The notes under the pieces were generated by a model that did no database searches, was not told where the DNA came from, and saw nothing but the letters and a program-made list of their open reading frames with translations. Of a DNA stretch of 64,000 nucleotides, positions 13,301 through 24,743 are shown piece by piece (the first letter of the stretch is position 1; every line of letters begins with the position of its first letter). The translations under genes were made by a program, and so were the position numbers. Source of the stretch: Avena insularis (Eukaryota; Streptophyta; Magnoliopsida; Poales; Poaceae). The stretch is taken from NCBI GenBank assembly GCA_023614405.1, contig CM042688.1:383395331-383459330 (forward strand), in the 5' to 3' direction.

Positions 13301-14356
13301 TGTTTTGACATGTGTTGAGAAACACAAATGGTTCATGATGATGAAAATGTCGAGGCATGAGCCTTAGCCCTTTTATAAAAACTGATGGTTGGATTCGGAT
13401 GCGATACCATTCCAAATTTACTGTACAACCACAATACCTGAATTGGGTAAGGCGTAGCCGGAAGTTTATATGCATTAGTATTAGTTCCCTCGCGGGAGAG
13501 GTTTGAGCTGAGGCTACCTCTCAATGTTGTCCACCTATGCAGTGCCCAAGATGACAGATGGTCATGGTTGGGAGGCCATGCTCATAGGAGAGGTGCTTAT
13601 ACTAGGGTGTGTAAAGGAAAGGTTATGTTTGATTATCTGCATACTAAGTATGATTATTCAGGGTTATCCCTGATAGATGTATCGAATCTTGTGGTGAAAG
13701 TGTACCACCTCTGCAGAGTGTCAAACTATTGAATAGCAGCGTCATGATTATGGGCGATTGGAATGGCCATACTGTTTTGTTGTCAGATGTTTTCAAAATA
13801 ACTTATGAAATGAATGATGAATCTTGACTTGACCACAATAGGGTTGTGTTTATGACAATAGCTTCCCAACTTAAGTGATTCTAGAACTTTATTTTATCTT
13901 TCTTTGCTTCAGAACTCAGCTTAGGTTTCAAACTTAACTTTATAGTTAAACTTAGAGTTAGCACTTTAACTTAGAACTATAGTAATTGTTAGTGGTAGTT
14001 TGCGAGTACTTAAAGAGTACTCATGGCTTTTGTCCCTGGCTATTCTCATGGCCAGACTATGAAGGAGACTACCAAGATGATGGCCAGCAGGACAGCTATG
14101 ATAACTAGGACTATCGCCGTACAAGATTGCACTGTGCCCATGAAGATGGACCCCACCGCTATGCTTATCTTTTATTCCGCTGCTTGTTGTATTAAGACTG
14201 GATCATGAGATCCTTATTTGTGTAAGACCTTATGTATGGTTTGTAATGGATGATGTACTGTGATATCCATTCCATTATGTCTCGCAAAAATGGTAATCCT
14301 GGGATTGCGACGTATGGTATAATGGGCATCTGGGATTAAAAATCCGGGTGTTGACA
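10369..14356 (+). mobile_element. E2 5' LTR (3988 bp)
   Basis: Starts TGTAACATCCC and ends GGGTGTTGACA, followed by the primer site. AT-rich flanks surround a GC-rich promoter/leader region (about 11040-12100). Small open frames there on both strands are not conserved in the 3' LTR and are not called as genes. Confidence 0.96.
11625..11632 (+). promoter_or_regulatory. TATA box of E2 5' LTR
   Basis: TATAAATA lies in the GC-rich part of the LTR and is followed by GAGGCCACCCCCAGC. It is conserved in the 3' LTR at 32207-32214. Position and context suit the retroelement RNA start about 30 bp downstream. Confidence 0.7.
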
Positions 14357-14359
14357 AGT

Positions 14360-14372
14360 TGGTATCAGAGCC
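14360..14372 (+). other. Primer binding site of E2
   Basis: TGGTATCAGAGCC, complementary to the 3' end of plant initiator tRNA-Met, begins 3 nt after the LTR end. This is the usual minus-strand primer of chromoviruses and fixes the plus orientation. Confidence 0.93.
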
Positions 14373-14588
14373 ATCCTAACCATAGGAGACCCTAGTTAGA
14401 ATGGACATCCGAACCAAAAAAACCTATTTTCCAAACCAAAGTGAGTAATTATGAAAAACTATTTCCTCTCTTATCCTTGGGAATTCATTCTTTCTCAAAA
14501 ATTCATGTTCCTCAAAATTCTTATATTACTACTTAAAATTTGACACACTTGATCACTTCACTAATTTCCTCATCCTTAATTCTTGTAG

Positions 14589-15359
14589 ATGGAGACTCAG
14601 TTCAGCAAGTTCTACCAGTTGGGAAACGGAGGTCAACTGATCTTCGAGAGGGATCTGGATTCACTGTCGGAGTTACTGGGACGCCCACATCCGGAGTTTC
14701 TTGGAGCTCAACTTCCAGGACCCCTAGGAGGAGATTTACAGTGGCTAGTCACCGGTGATCTTAGAGGAAGCATCGAAACACCAACGTCCGAGAGAATCCA
14801 GTTCTCCGTGAGAGAGAACAACTGGCTAGATGGATTAGCCAGGGCAATGCATGAAGCTCTCGTACGTCTATGTGCCCTCAGTGTCAACCAACTCCAGGGA
14901 ACCCCTTTTGCTCACTATGCAAGGCGTGACTTCATGGGAATGCCAATGGAGATGCTAAGTCACCAAGAGTTGAGGCGTCAAGTGGAGAATCTTGACTTCT
15001 TGCTGCACGACACACAGCAAGAACTGGACAATGCTAGGGAGTTAGCCAACCAGAACCGTGCCATTGCCGACCAGAAGGCCCAGACTTTTGCACTGCTCGT
15101 CCAGGATCACCAGTCTCTTTGCCGCCACTGTGCAAAGAAGGATCGCACCATTGCTCGTCTTCGCAAGAAGGTGGCCGACTTGGAGAAGACCATCAAGGAG
15201 CAAGAAGCTTAGGTTGCAGCAAAGGAGGAAGAAGAGGAGGGTGAAGACATCCAGGGAGACATGGATTCTTACCTCAGTAATGATGATGACTTTCTGGAGG
15301 AGGATGCTGTGGACTTCTACACTGACGACGAGGGCTCCAACTTCATCGATGATGAGTAG
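14589..15359 (+). pseudogene. E2 upstream ORF: coiled-coil protein of unknown function, one premature stop
   Basis: A 257-codon frame between the primer site and gag, starting METQFSKFYQLGNGG and broken by TAG at 15210-15212; the same frame then continues to TAG at 15357-15359. The N-terminal half is globular-looking (LSELLGRPHPEFLGAQLPGP). From about residue 130 there are heptad-like leucines and charged residues typical of a coiled coil (LRRQVENLDFLLHDTQQEL, IARLRKKVADLEKTIKEQE). The tail after the stop is strongly acidic (runs of E and D). It has no zinc knuckle, protease or membrane segment. Upstream ORFs occur in some plant gypsy lineages, but I know no assigned function. It could assist Gag assembly or bind RNA; that is speculation. 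Its length and single stop suggest it was functional until recently. Confidence 0.75.
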
Positions 15360-15604
15360 ATGCACTAGAGCACTGTCGTAGCATGAGATGTATCGGTCCC
15401 ACTGTATCGTAACTTGCAGAATGGTTCTTCAAACCATCTGTTTTCCTTTGCTTGTCGTGGTGTGTGTTTGTATCGTGTGCTTGTTTGCATGAACGAAATG
15501 AAGTTAGTTGCAAAACCTGAGTCAAAATCAAAGGTTTAGCCTGAAACCAAAACCATGAACCTTAGAACTTTCCCTCTTACCCCTTTATCTACCTCAATCT
15601 TTAG

Positions 15605-15941
15605 ATGACTCATGGAAACCAAGGAGGGAGCAGCTCGTCGCAAGACCCAATGCTGCAGATCTTGCAGAATCTGATCGCAGACTGAGAAGCAAGCAGGGCA
15701 GAACGCCAAGCTAACTTAGCAACATTGCAGCAGATCGCCCAGATGGCTCTCAACAACCAGAACCATGGAAACCAGGATCACCATGGATCCAAACTCAAAA
15801 ACTTTCAGAATACCAATCCCCCAATCTTCAACCAAGCTGAAAACCCACTAGATGCTGGTGACTGGTTACTGACAATGGAAAACAACTTAGAAGTTGCAAG
15901 AGTTGATGACAACGAGAAAGTTCTCTTCACCACTGATACAT
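15605..15941 (+). pseudogene. E2 gag, 5' part, interrupted
   Basis: The Gag frame opens with ATG at 15605 (MTHGNQGGSSSS...), has a TGA at 15683-15685, then continues through FQNTNPPIFNQAENPLDAGD and WLLTMENNLEVARVDDNEKV. The latter is the start of the retrotransposon Gag capsid domain (about residues 60-115). Gag packages element RNA into virus-like particles in the cytoplasm. The frame is cut at codon DTL by the Athila-type LTR S1 and resumes at about 17366. The Gln/Asn-rich N-terminus is usual for this group. Confidence 0.9.
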
Positions 15942-17332
15942 TGCAAATGTATCTATAATTTTTGATGCTCCATGCTTGGTTTTATCCACTTTATTGTGTT
16001 TTGTCCACACTTTGGAGTACTTTTCATATGATTTCTTGGACTAACCTATTAAGAAGAGCCATAGTGCCAGCTGCCTATTTTCTGCTGTTTTTGGTTCCAG
16101 GAAGTCAGAAAATGAATATTCTCGGAATTGGATGGGACAAAAGCCAAAGTGCCTATTTTTCCAGAAGACTCCAGGAGCTAGAATACGAGACGGAGGAGGG
16201 ACAGGGGCTGGCCACCCCCTCAAAGCTGGCTAGGCTGGCCGTGCGAGGCATGGTGTGGTGGCCCAGGCACCCCTCGGTCTCCCTCTTCGCCTATAAGAAG
16301 CCTTGACCTAAAACTTGGGGTTCGATGTTTTCCACGAAAAGTTCTGTCAAGGCCGCCATCAAGGGGAGATTTGGGGACAAAAATCTTTGTTCGGCAGGCA
16401 CCGACGGAAGTGCCGGAGCCATCTCCATCGATCTCCACCATCATCTTCATCGACCATCCATGTTTCCCCCATCTATGAGTGAGTAATCCCCCGCTGTAGG
16501 CTATGGGGATGGTAGGGATTGGATGAGATTGTTCATGTAATGGCATTAGATTGTTAGGGCATGGTGCCTAGTATCTTTTATTAGTGCTTTATGACTGTTG
16601 CGACTTGTTGTGCTTAATGCTTGTCACTAGGGCCCGGGTGCCATGATTTCAGATCTGAATATGTTATTGATTCATTATGATAGTATTGTTTTGGGTATTA
16701 TCTGCAAGTTGTATACACACGTCGTTGTCCGGAACCTATGGCCCCGGGCGACGTAAATCGGGATAACTGGAAGGGAAAGGCTTTGATGTGAGGATCACAT
16801 GTGTTCACGGAGTGTTAATGCTTTGCTCCGGTGCTCTATTAAAAGGAGCACCTTAATTCCCAGTAGTTCCCTTGAGGCCCCGCTGCAAACGGGCTGGCAG
16901 GACAAAAGATGTTGTGCAAGTTCTCATTGCGAGCACGTATGACTATATATGGAACACATGCCTAGGATTGTCTAGTACTTGGATGCTTTATCTTATTTAT
17001 CTGCAATTGCCCTATGTTCTGATTGCTATGTGAATTGTCTTGTCCATGCAACGCCCGTCCATCCATCCCTATGCCTACCTCTCGCGTATCCCTCTGTTTA
17101 CTGCTTTTGTTACTACTGTCTTTTCTTTACTACTGCTGGTACTTTGCTATTCCTACTACAAAACTGTTACTCTTGATAAACTTTGTGAGCAATATTGTTT
17201 CAGTGCATGAATTGACAACTCAGTTATTAAGGCTTATAAATATTCTTTGGCTCCCCTTGTGTCGAATCAATAAATTGGGTTTCACTTCCCTCGAAAATAC
17301 TGCGATACACCCCCTATACTTGTGGGTCATTA
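15942..17332 (+). mobile_element. S1: Athila-type solo LTR in E2 gag
   Basis: A 1.39-kb block starts TGCAAATGTATC and ends TTGTGGGTCATTA, where CA would be usual (a final TA fits a C-to-T change). The interior matches my recollection of Triticeae Athila LTRs: the CGGAGTGTTAATGCTTTGCT stretch near 16817, GACAAAAGATGTTGTGCAAG near 16901 and TGTGTCGAATCAATAAATTG near 17259. No clear 5-bp target duplication is seen. Twelve unexplained bases (GCCACCCACTAT) sit between the LTR end and resumed gag, so the right junction was probably altered after insertion. Short open frames inside are not genes. Confidence 0.85.
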
Positions 17333-17345
17333 GCCACCCACTATC

Positions 17346-17385
17346 TGGCGGGAGATGCAAGAGCTTGGCGGGAGATGCAAGAGCT
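17346..17385 (+). repeat. 20-bp tandem duplication at the S1/gag junction
   Basis: GGCGGGAGATGCAAGAGCTT occurs twice in direct succession (17346-17365 and 17366-17385). One copy would suffice for the Gag frame (AGDARAWW), so the duplication arose at or after the S1 insertion and adds a frame break. Confidence 0.9.
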
Positions 17386-18150
17386 TGGTGGACCAGTGAT
17401 GACATGGGAAGCCTTCAAAGTCAAATTTAGTGGCACCCACGTGCCGCAAGGTCTAGTCAACAGAATGAGGGATGAGTTCCGCGACTTGAAGCAAGGAAGA
17501 ATGACTATGGTAGAGTACCGTGATAGATTCCTATCACTTGCCAGATATGCACCTGATGAGATCAACACGGAGGCCAAGAAGAAGGAGAGATTCATGAACG
17601 GACTGCATGATGAGATGTAGACTGTCCTCGTCAACATCCGCTTCGAGGATCTCTAAGAGCTAGTCGACTCTGCCATTCAGATGGAAGGGAAGATTAATCA
17701 GGAAAACGACAACCGCAAACATCGTATGATGCAGCAATCAGGATCCAGCAGTCACCAGAAGTACCATCCCAACCCCTCACCAGGATATGCACCAAGAAAC
17801 AACCGACCCCCAATGTCTCGCCCAAGCTACCCCAACCGTAGCGGAGGTAATGTGAAGTCCAGAGGAAACAATCACAACTCCGGCAACACCAACAATTTCA
17901 ACCGTGCCCCTCCCAAGAGCAACAACAACAACAACACTGCACCCAGAACTAGAAGCAATGATGTGCCTGTCACAGCAAAAGACAAGTCACAGATCACCTG
18001 TTTCGAGTGTGGAGTGAAGGGTCACTATTCCAATGAGTGTCTCAAGAAGACTGCCGCCACTGCCAATGTGAATGCCCCATCTCAACAACAACGTCGTGTT
18101 CAACCAGGGAGAAGATTTGCCCTAGGGAACCCTCACAACCGCAATGGTCG
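17386..18150 (+). pseudogene. E2 gag, 3' part with zinc knuckle
   Basis: The Gag capsid domain continues (TWEAFKVKFSGTHVPQGL, FRDLKQGRMTMVEYRDRF, FMNGLHDEM) in the same frame as the 5' part. It is followed by an Asn/Pro/Arg-rich linker and one CCHC zinc knuckle, CFECGVKGHYSNEC, at 17999-18040, which in this family binds RNA. In-frame stops: TAG at 17618-17620 and TAA at 17654-17656. From 17681 the frame is open straight into protease, so gag and pol are fused in one frame. The Asn-rich linker is normal for grass chromoviruses. Confidence 0.93.
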
Positions 18151-18600
18151 TCTCTTCCACATGAACGCCGAAGAAGCCCAAGAAGCGCCAGATGTAGTGC
18201 TGGGTATGTTTTCTGTCAACTCAGTTTTAGCAAGAGTATTGTTTGATTCGGGAGCATCGCATTCATTTGTCACCGAAGAATTTGCATGCACTAGTAAGAT
18301 TCACCCAACCAACCTGAAGCATGTCATGATAGTTCAAATCCCCGAATCAACTACAAAAGCTAGAAAAATTTGCAAAGTTGTACCTATCAGAATACATGGG
18401 ATAGATTTTTATGCCAACCTTATAGTACTTGGAACCAAAGGATTGGAAGTAGTACTAGGTATGGACTGGATGTCAAGGCATAAAGGACTGATATACTATG
18501 CTAAGAAAGCCATCACCATGACCAGTAGCTCTGGAGTCACAGTAGAGCATATATCTGAAACCTTACCCCGTCAATTCAAGTGCAGCAAGAGTCTAGCCCT
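18151..18600 (+). pseudogene. E2 pol: aspartic protease
   Basis: A retropepsin-type protease domain in the same open frame as the zinc knuckle. The active-site motif LFDSGASHSF has its catalytic Asp codon at 18245-18247; the second hallmark VVLGMDWM lies near 18450-18475. The domain would mature the Gag-Pol polyprotein in the particle. No stop or frameshift falls in the domain itself, but stops before and after it prevent a full polyprotein. Confidence 0.92.
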
Positions 18601-19570
18601 ACCCACCATAGACCAAGTAAGTGTAGTCTGTGAATACCCCAACATATTTCTAGATAAATTGCCAGGTATGCCCCCGGATAGGGATATTGAGTTCATTATC
18701 GAACTAATCCCCGGAACCAGACCCATAGCCCAGAGACCCTATAGCATGAACCCCTCAGAGTTAGTGGAATAGAAGAAGCAGTTGGATGCTATGTTGGCAA
18801 CATGCTTGATTCAACCAAGCGCTTTGCCATGGAGATCACTAGTGTTATTCGTCGACAAGAAAGATGGAGGCAACCGTTTGTGCACAAATTACAGGAAATT
18901 GAATAACGTCACCATCAAGAACAAGTACCCTTTGCCAAACATAGAGGATCTATGTGATCAGTTGGCTGGAGCCCAGGTGTTCTCAGAGATTGATCTTAGG
19001 ACTGGTTATCACCAACTTAAGATTCGTGCAACGGATATTCCAAAGACCGCCTTTACTACTCACTATGGTTTATACGAGTATACAGTTGTGTCTTTTGGAT
19101 TAACCAATGCCCCTGCTTATTTCATGAATCTCATGAATAAGATCTTTATGAATTTCCTAGATAAGTTTGTCGTTGTGTTTATCGACGATATCCTTATCTA
19201 CTCCAAGTCAGAAAAAGAGCATGAGCAACATCTAAGAATCATCCTAGAAACCCTAAGAGAGCATCGGTTATATGCCAAAATCAGCAAATGTGAGTTTTGG
19301 TTGAAAGAAGTAGGATTCCTAGGACATATTGTGTTTGCCGGAGGAGTCTCTGTTGATCCTGCCAAGATCAAAGATGTCGAAGAATGGGAAGTCCCAACCA
19401 CTCAAACCCAAGTCTGCCATTTCTTGGATTAGCGGGATATTATCACAAGTTCGTAGAAGGATTCTCCAGCATCGCCGGACCCATGACCCAATTGTTGAAG
19501 AAGGACAAGAAGTTTGAATGGACAGACAAATGTGAAGCCAGTTTCCAGGAGCTGAAGAAGAGATTGATAT
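18601..19570 (+). pseudogene. E2 pol: reverse transcriptase
   Basis: The RT domain copies element RNA into DNA. Visible in order: LPGMPPDRDIEFIIELIPGT, a TAG at 18770-18772 cutting the linker, [35 protein letters not shown], the catalytic box [15 protein letters not shown] (the two Asp codons at 19184-19189), and [21 protein letters not shown] single-base frameshift lies at about 19425 in TTCTTGGATTAG. Before it the frame ends at 19432; after it the protein continues in the next frame with [20 protein letters not shown]. The shift lies in a G run and could be a true deletion or a consensus error. Length and motif order are normal for chromoviruses. Confidence 0.95.
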
Positions 19571-20100
19571 CAACCCCAATATTGATCATGCCAGACATCA
19601 AGAAGCCATTTGATGTATATTGTGATGCATCCAAGATTGGTCTCGGATGTGTGTTGATGCAAGAAGGCAAAGTCATCGCTTATCTGTCTTGACAACTGAA
19701 GCAGCATGAGCAGAACTATCTGACCCATGATCTTGAACTAGCAGTTGTAGTGTTGGCATTGAATACATGGCGTCATTATCTAATGGGTAATCGCTGTGAG
19801 ATTTACTCAGATCACAAGAGTTTAAAGTATATTTTCACTCAGAAGGAGATGAATATGAGGCAAAGGAGGTGGATAGAGTTAATCAAGGATTATGACCTTG
19901 CCATTCACTATCACCCCGGCAAAGCCAATGTGGTAGCGGATGCGCTTAGCATATTGCCGTGTAGGCTAAACACCATGATCAAGGAGAAGCATCCAAGTTT
20001 GTATGGGGAGTTGGAGCAGTTCAGAACTGAATTAGTTAGCAAAGGATTCCTAGCTAGCATTGAACTTCAACCTACTTTGATTAGCCAAATCAAGGAAGCC
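19571..20100 (+). pseudogene. E2 pol: RNase H
   Basis: RNase H removes the RNA strand of the RNA/DNA hybrid. Acidic residues are visible at VYCDASKIGLG (Asp codon 19624-19626), in [20 protein letters not shown] (Glu) and in [13 protein letters not shown] (Asp codon 19810-19812), followed by [20 protein letters not shown] and ADALS. A TGA at 19690-19692 breaks the domain and a TAG at 20101-20103 ends this open stretch. The frame is the one reached after the shift near 19425. Confidence 0.93.
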
Positions 20101-20103
20101 TAG

Positions 20104-20922
20104 AAGGGAAATGAATGTATCGATAGAATCAAACGTCGTATTGGTATAGGAAAGGTACCTAGATTCACTGAAGACGAAGAAGCAGTTATGTGGTACTTAG
20201 GACGTATCTGTGTGCCAGCAGATTTGGAGCTGAAGCAAGTTATGATGAATGAAGCTCATGATACTCTTTATTCTATCCACCCCGGGGGAACGAAGATGTA
20301 TCAAGACCCGAAAGAGCAATTTTGGTGGCACAAGATGAAGAGAGAAATCGGAAGTTACATCGCCAAGTGTGACATCTGTCAAAGAGTCAAAGTAGAGCAT
20401 TAGAGACCCGCAGGACTATTGCAACCATTGCAGATTCTGGAATGGAAATGGGATTCCATTGGAATGGACTTTATCACCGGTTTGCCTACTTCTAGTAGGA
20501 GAAATGACTCAATCTAGGTCATAGTTGATAGACTGTCCAAGGTAGCCCACTCTATCCCTCTCAAGACAACCTACCAGAGTGCGAAGCTAGCAAAGCTGTA
20601 CATTGCTAGGATTGTTAGTCTGCATGGAACCCCCAAGACCATAGTATCAGATCGAGGAACCCAGTTTACCTCAAGATTTTGGCAGAAAGTCCAGGAAGGA
20701 TTAGGAACCAAGTTGAATTTCAGCACCGCGTATCATCCATAAACTGATGGATAGACTGAGAGAGTCAACCAGATCCTAGAGGATATGTTAAGAGCTTGTG
20801 TGTTGGAATACGGATCAAAATTTGAAGACTGCCTGCCTTTCGCAAAATTCACATATAACAACAGTTATCAAGCTAGTTTGCAGATGGCACCATTTGACTT
20901 CCTATACGGAAGAAAGTGTCGT
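20104..20922 (+). pseudogene. E2 pol: integrase, N-terminal and catalytic parts
   Basis: Integrase inserts the cDNA into host DNA in the nucleus. The HHCC zinc-binding part shows His codons at 20257 and 20278 and CDIC with Cys codons at 20368 and 20377. The catalytic core has Asp in GMDFITGLP (20467-20469), Asp in VSDRGTQF (20650-20652) and Glu in TERVNQ (20758-20760), giving the D-35-E spacing. In-frame stops are TAG 20401, TAG 20515, TAA 20740 and TAG 20752. The frame runs to GRKCR at 20922, where E3 is inserted. Removing E3 with one TSD copy rejoins the frame exactly at 30306. Confidence 0.95.
20918..20922. other. Target-site duplication of E3, left
   Basis: GTCGT ends at 20922 before TGTAACATCCC and recurs at 30301-30305 after the terminal ACTACA. 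It falls in an Arg-Cys-Arg stretch of integrase. Confidence 0.95.
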
Positions 20923-23900
20923 TGTAACATCCCAAAAAAATTTCCTATTTTGGAGTGTTATAAATAAAATCAATAGCTTGATTGATTGATTGATTGACTT
21001 TGTTGAAAATTCTCAAAGAGAAGAAATTTTTTGAATAGAAAATCCTCTCAACCTTGAATTCAAAATCTTATATTCTTTTGTTATGACCTAAGTAGACATA
21101 TAGGCAAAAGGGCATGGATTGATTTTGGATTGTAGAATTGGTGTGCAAGATTCAAAATGAAAATCATGAAGCGTTCATAAGCATTTCATTACATCAATGC
21201 AAAGTTCTCACAAACTGAATCCAAATCCTGGTATCTAAATCCTATAGTTGATTCGCCCAAATGTTCCTAAAGGTAATTAGGTTGACTTTATAAAATCCAC
21301 TGTTGCTAAGGCATAAATTATTGATAATTATAGCCTAAAGAGATCCGATTAATATTACAAAATTTTAGAAACAAAATTGAGCTCATTTGGAGCTATTATG
21401 AAAAAGTTATGGAATAAATACAAACACATAAAGATATAAATAAAATGAAATATATAAGGATTTATAAACTCACTATTTTCAAATTAGTAAAAAGATTACA
21501 AACATGATCCTAAATGATATGCTGGATTTTAGAAAAATTCAGAAACGAATTTCATGCCATTTGGTTTAAGTATGAAAAAGTTATTAAAGAAATAAGAAAT
21601 AGAAAAGAAATAAAAACAAAAGGAAAAAAACGAAACCTAACCTACCCTGGACAAACCTGCGGCCCAGCCCTACCTGCCGCGCAGCACCAACGCGCATGCA
21701 GCCCAGTAGGCCGGCCCAGCAGTAGCAGCCTGCCCCTCCTCTCTCCCTCTGGCAGGTGGGACCCCACCCCGTCTCCTTCTTCCTCCCGACGAGGAGTCCC
21801 TGACGAACACGGTTTGGCCCCGAGTTGAAATCCCCGCAAATCCCGATCGATTCGGCGCAGTGCTCGACCCTAATCCACGCCAGACCCCCATATAAACTCC
21901 CCCGCCTCCTTTTAGTCTCGATGTTGCTGCAAATCGAAACCCTAGCCACCAATTTTGAGCCATCTGTGCCGCCGCCGTCGGAAGCTCAAGATTGAGCTCG
22001 AGCTCCGTGGTTTCCGTCCACCCCGACCCTCTCTATCCATATGTTTCTCATCCTCTGGTTCATCCGCACCTCCCTGATGCTTTTCCCCCTCCGCAGATCT
22101 CCGTTTCCTTGCGAATTCGTCGCCGGAGCCGCAGCAACTCGAGGACCTCCAGCCGCTTTCCATCGATGCTCCAGGAAGCGAACATCGACGTTGGGCACAC
22201 CATCAGGTTCGCCGAGACGATCTGCACCCTATCGCCTACTCCGCCGTCACCGGAGGCCACCAGAACCGCCTCCACCACTGACATCTGAGCGCCGCCGCCG
22301 CCGAAGCCACTGTTCCCGTCGCCGTTGACCGCCACCTAAGCCCAGTTCACCAGCAGCCGTAGGATCAACATCCGACGATCCAGATTAAAACAAGGAGCGA
22401 AGGGGTACCGACCAACCTGGTTACGCCACGTGGCCATCCTCGTCACTCTGCCTCATCAGCGCGCTGCGTCATCTGCCAGGTCAGCAGGTCAGAGCCCAGT
22501 CAGCGCGAGTTATTTGATTTTAATATTTAAAATAGCCAGAATTTTGTCCAATCTTGTAAAATTCATATAAAATTGAATACATGTCCAAAAATTATAAATA
22601 ATATATGGTTGGATTCATAAAATTGTGTAGAACAATAATACAAGATTAGGTATAACTTTTATAGTACATATTTACTATAATAAATTAAATGGTTTAATAA
22701 TCTTTTTAGACATAATAAATCATAGTAAATTATCTGTAGATCCTAAAAATACAAATAAAGTGTCTATGGATTCATAATTTCATATAAAACATTAATATGC
22801 TGTTAGATCCAAATTTTGCAGTGTAAAATTGCTGTAGTGATTTAAATAGTTTTAATGGACTTTTAGAGTATTAAATTCATGGTAAATAATTTATAACTCA
22901 GAAAAATATGAATAATATGTCTCTGGAATCACATTATCATGTAGATTACAGATCTGTATTTAGTTTGAATTTTAGACAACAGAAATTGTTTAAATGATTT
23001 AAAATCCATTAAACACTATTTAAATCATAAGAAAAGATTTATAACTCCGATAAAGTTGAATCCAATTGCTACTGGTTAGTATTAATGCCCTCTATCCAAT
23101 ACACTTTAGATACAAATTTAATACGACAATTAGTACAGAAGTTCAACAGAACTATTAAAACCCCGAGATTGGCAATCAAGTATTAATAATAGATATCCTA
23201 TTGCATTAAATGATCCCCTGCATGCATCATGTGTTGTAGTATTGTCCAGAGAACTAATTACAACCATTATGACTTATTAAACCATCATGCATGTTTTTGA
23301 TCATCCTTGTTGTGTTTGCTATGTTTGCAATTGTTTTGATTGGAACTACTTTGTCCTTGTATTAGATTGTTCGGAGAGTGCGATTGTTGCTGAGAAATAC
23401 AATCAACACCCATATTATCAACATAAGGCAAGTTACACCACTTGTTCATAACTTTTGTCCCAGTTTTGATTCTATGCATGTGGTCTTCAAAATTCTGTAG
23501 TATGCATGTGTAGGATGATCTAGTAGAATTTTCCTTAGTATTATTTGGCAAGTGCGATGATTTTGTAGTATGCCATGAGTAGCTCTATACTTAGGATTTC
23601 CCATCCCAATAGGTTACCCCTGTTTTTTCTAAGTATTGCTTGCTATGCTATATATACAAAGTACCGTTGGGGGGTTCGAAAGACAAAGAACTTTTCTAAG
23701 TATAAAGGCTCTCTAGAGCAAACTTTTCTTCTCAAATCCACTTCAAAATAAAACTAAGTTTTCTTCTGGGCGGAATGGTTGTCGGGTCAACGAGTGTGAT
23801 TTTTGGTGGAGGACGGCCGCCCAGGAATCAAAGAAGTCTGCCATGTTTCAGAATTCAGAAGCTTCCAGTGCAACCACAATACATTATGGGCTCTGTCTTG

Positions 23901-24741
23901 GCCTAGTACTTAGTGGGAAACCTCACAGGTACCAACATTTGGAGGATTCTTGGCACGGTTGGATCCGGAAGGTAGAGGGCTACTAAGGGAAAGCCTCGCC
24001 ATGGTCTTGTCTGTAAAAGGACTTGATCATGGATTGTGGGTAAAGTGCACAAACTCTCGAGAGTATTGCAATCTGATCGATCACCGTGTTCACGGTAATG
24101 AACAACAATGAGCGTCAAGGATGGAGCCTCAAGGATCTTCCTCTCTCTTTTCTAAAACAAAGTTTTGAAACCCCATGGCGTGCGTAATATCGCTAATGGG
24201 TGGGATTTTGGGAAACTTGGTGTGTAATATCCAAGTGACGCTTGGTGCGTAATATCCAAGTGTTTGGTTGTTTGGACACTTGGTGCGTAATATCCTCGTG
24301 TGCCACTCGACCTTATTTTATCTAAGCAAATGTTTACAAAGTAGGACAATCTTCTCTTCTCTCTACTTAAGAAAACTAGCTTTATGCAAATGAAATCCAA
24401 AGCCTAAACTAGCCTTGCATGTAGAGTTAGTCTTTCCTTCCTTGGTGTAATTTGCCAATACATTCAAAGTATTGACCCAACTTGTTGGCTGCACGTTTCA
24501 TGTGCAGAATTTTCGGAGATCTTTGAAAGGTGCGCTAGGATCGCCGGTCTTCACTCAACCTACATGTGGCATTGATGGGACTCCAAGTTGTATTTATATC
24601 GCTTCTTTTGTAATAATGTAAACTCTGGATTATTCGATTCATGTAATAAAGACTTGTGTTTTACATGATATTTCATCGACTGTGAGTGCTAGCATGTTAT
24701 TCATAGGGACTTAAGATCTTACTTGATCCGAGGTCACTACA
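20923..24741 (+). mobile_element. E3 5' LTR
   Basis: TGTAACATCCC to GGTCACTACA. It includes a (GATT)n microsatellite near 20978 with one unit more than the 3' LTR, and a GC-rich promoter/leader block at about 21650-22500 with many small indels against the 3' LTR. Open frames on either strand in this block and at 23285-23551 or 24152-24400 (both minus) are LTR sequence, not genes. Confidence 0.95.
21891..21896 (+). promoter_or_regulatory. TATA box of E3 5' LTR
   Basis: TATAAA in CCCCCATATAAACTCC upstream of a pyrimidine-rich leader, conserved at 27495-27500 in the 3' LTR. Confidence 0.65.
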
Positions 24742-24743
24742 GA

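Noticed and set aside
16041..17430. Several short frames within S1 as genes
   Set aside because: They fall in a recognisable Athila-type LTR, with overlapping frames on both strands and no domains.
23285..23551. 88-codon minus frame identical in both E3 LTRs (also 28894-29160)
   Set aside because: The identity merely reflects the near-identity of the two LTRs; no domain, and placed antisense within LTR sequence.
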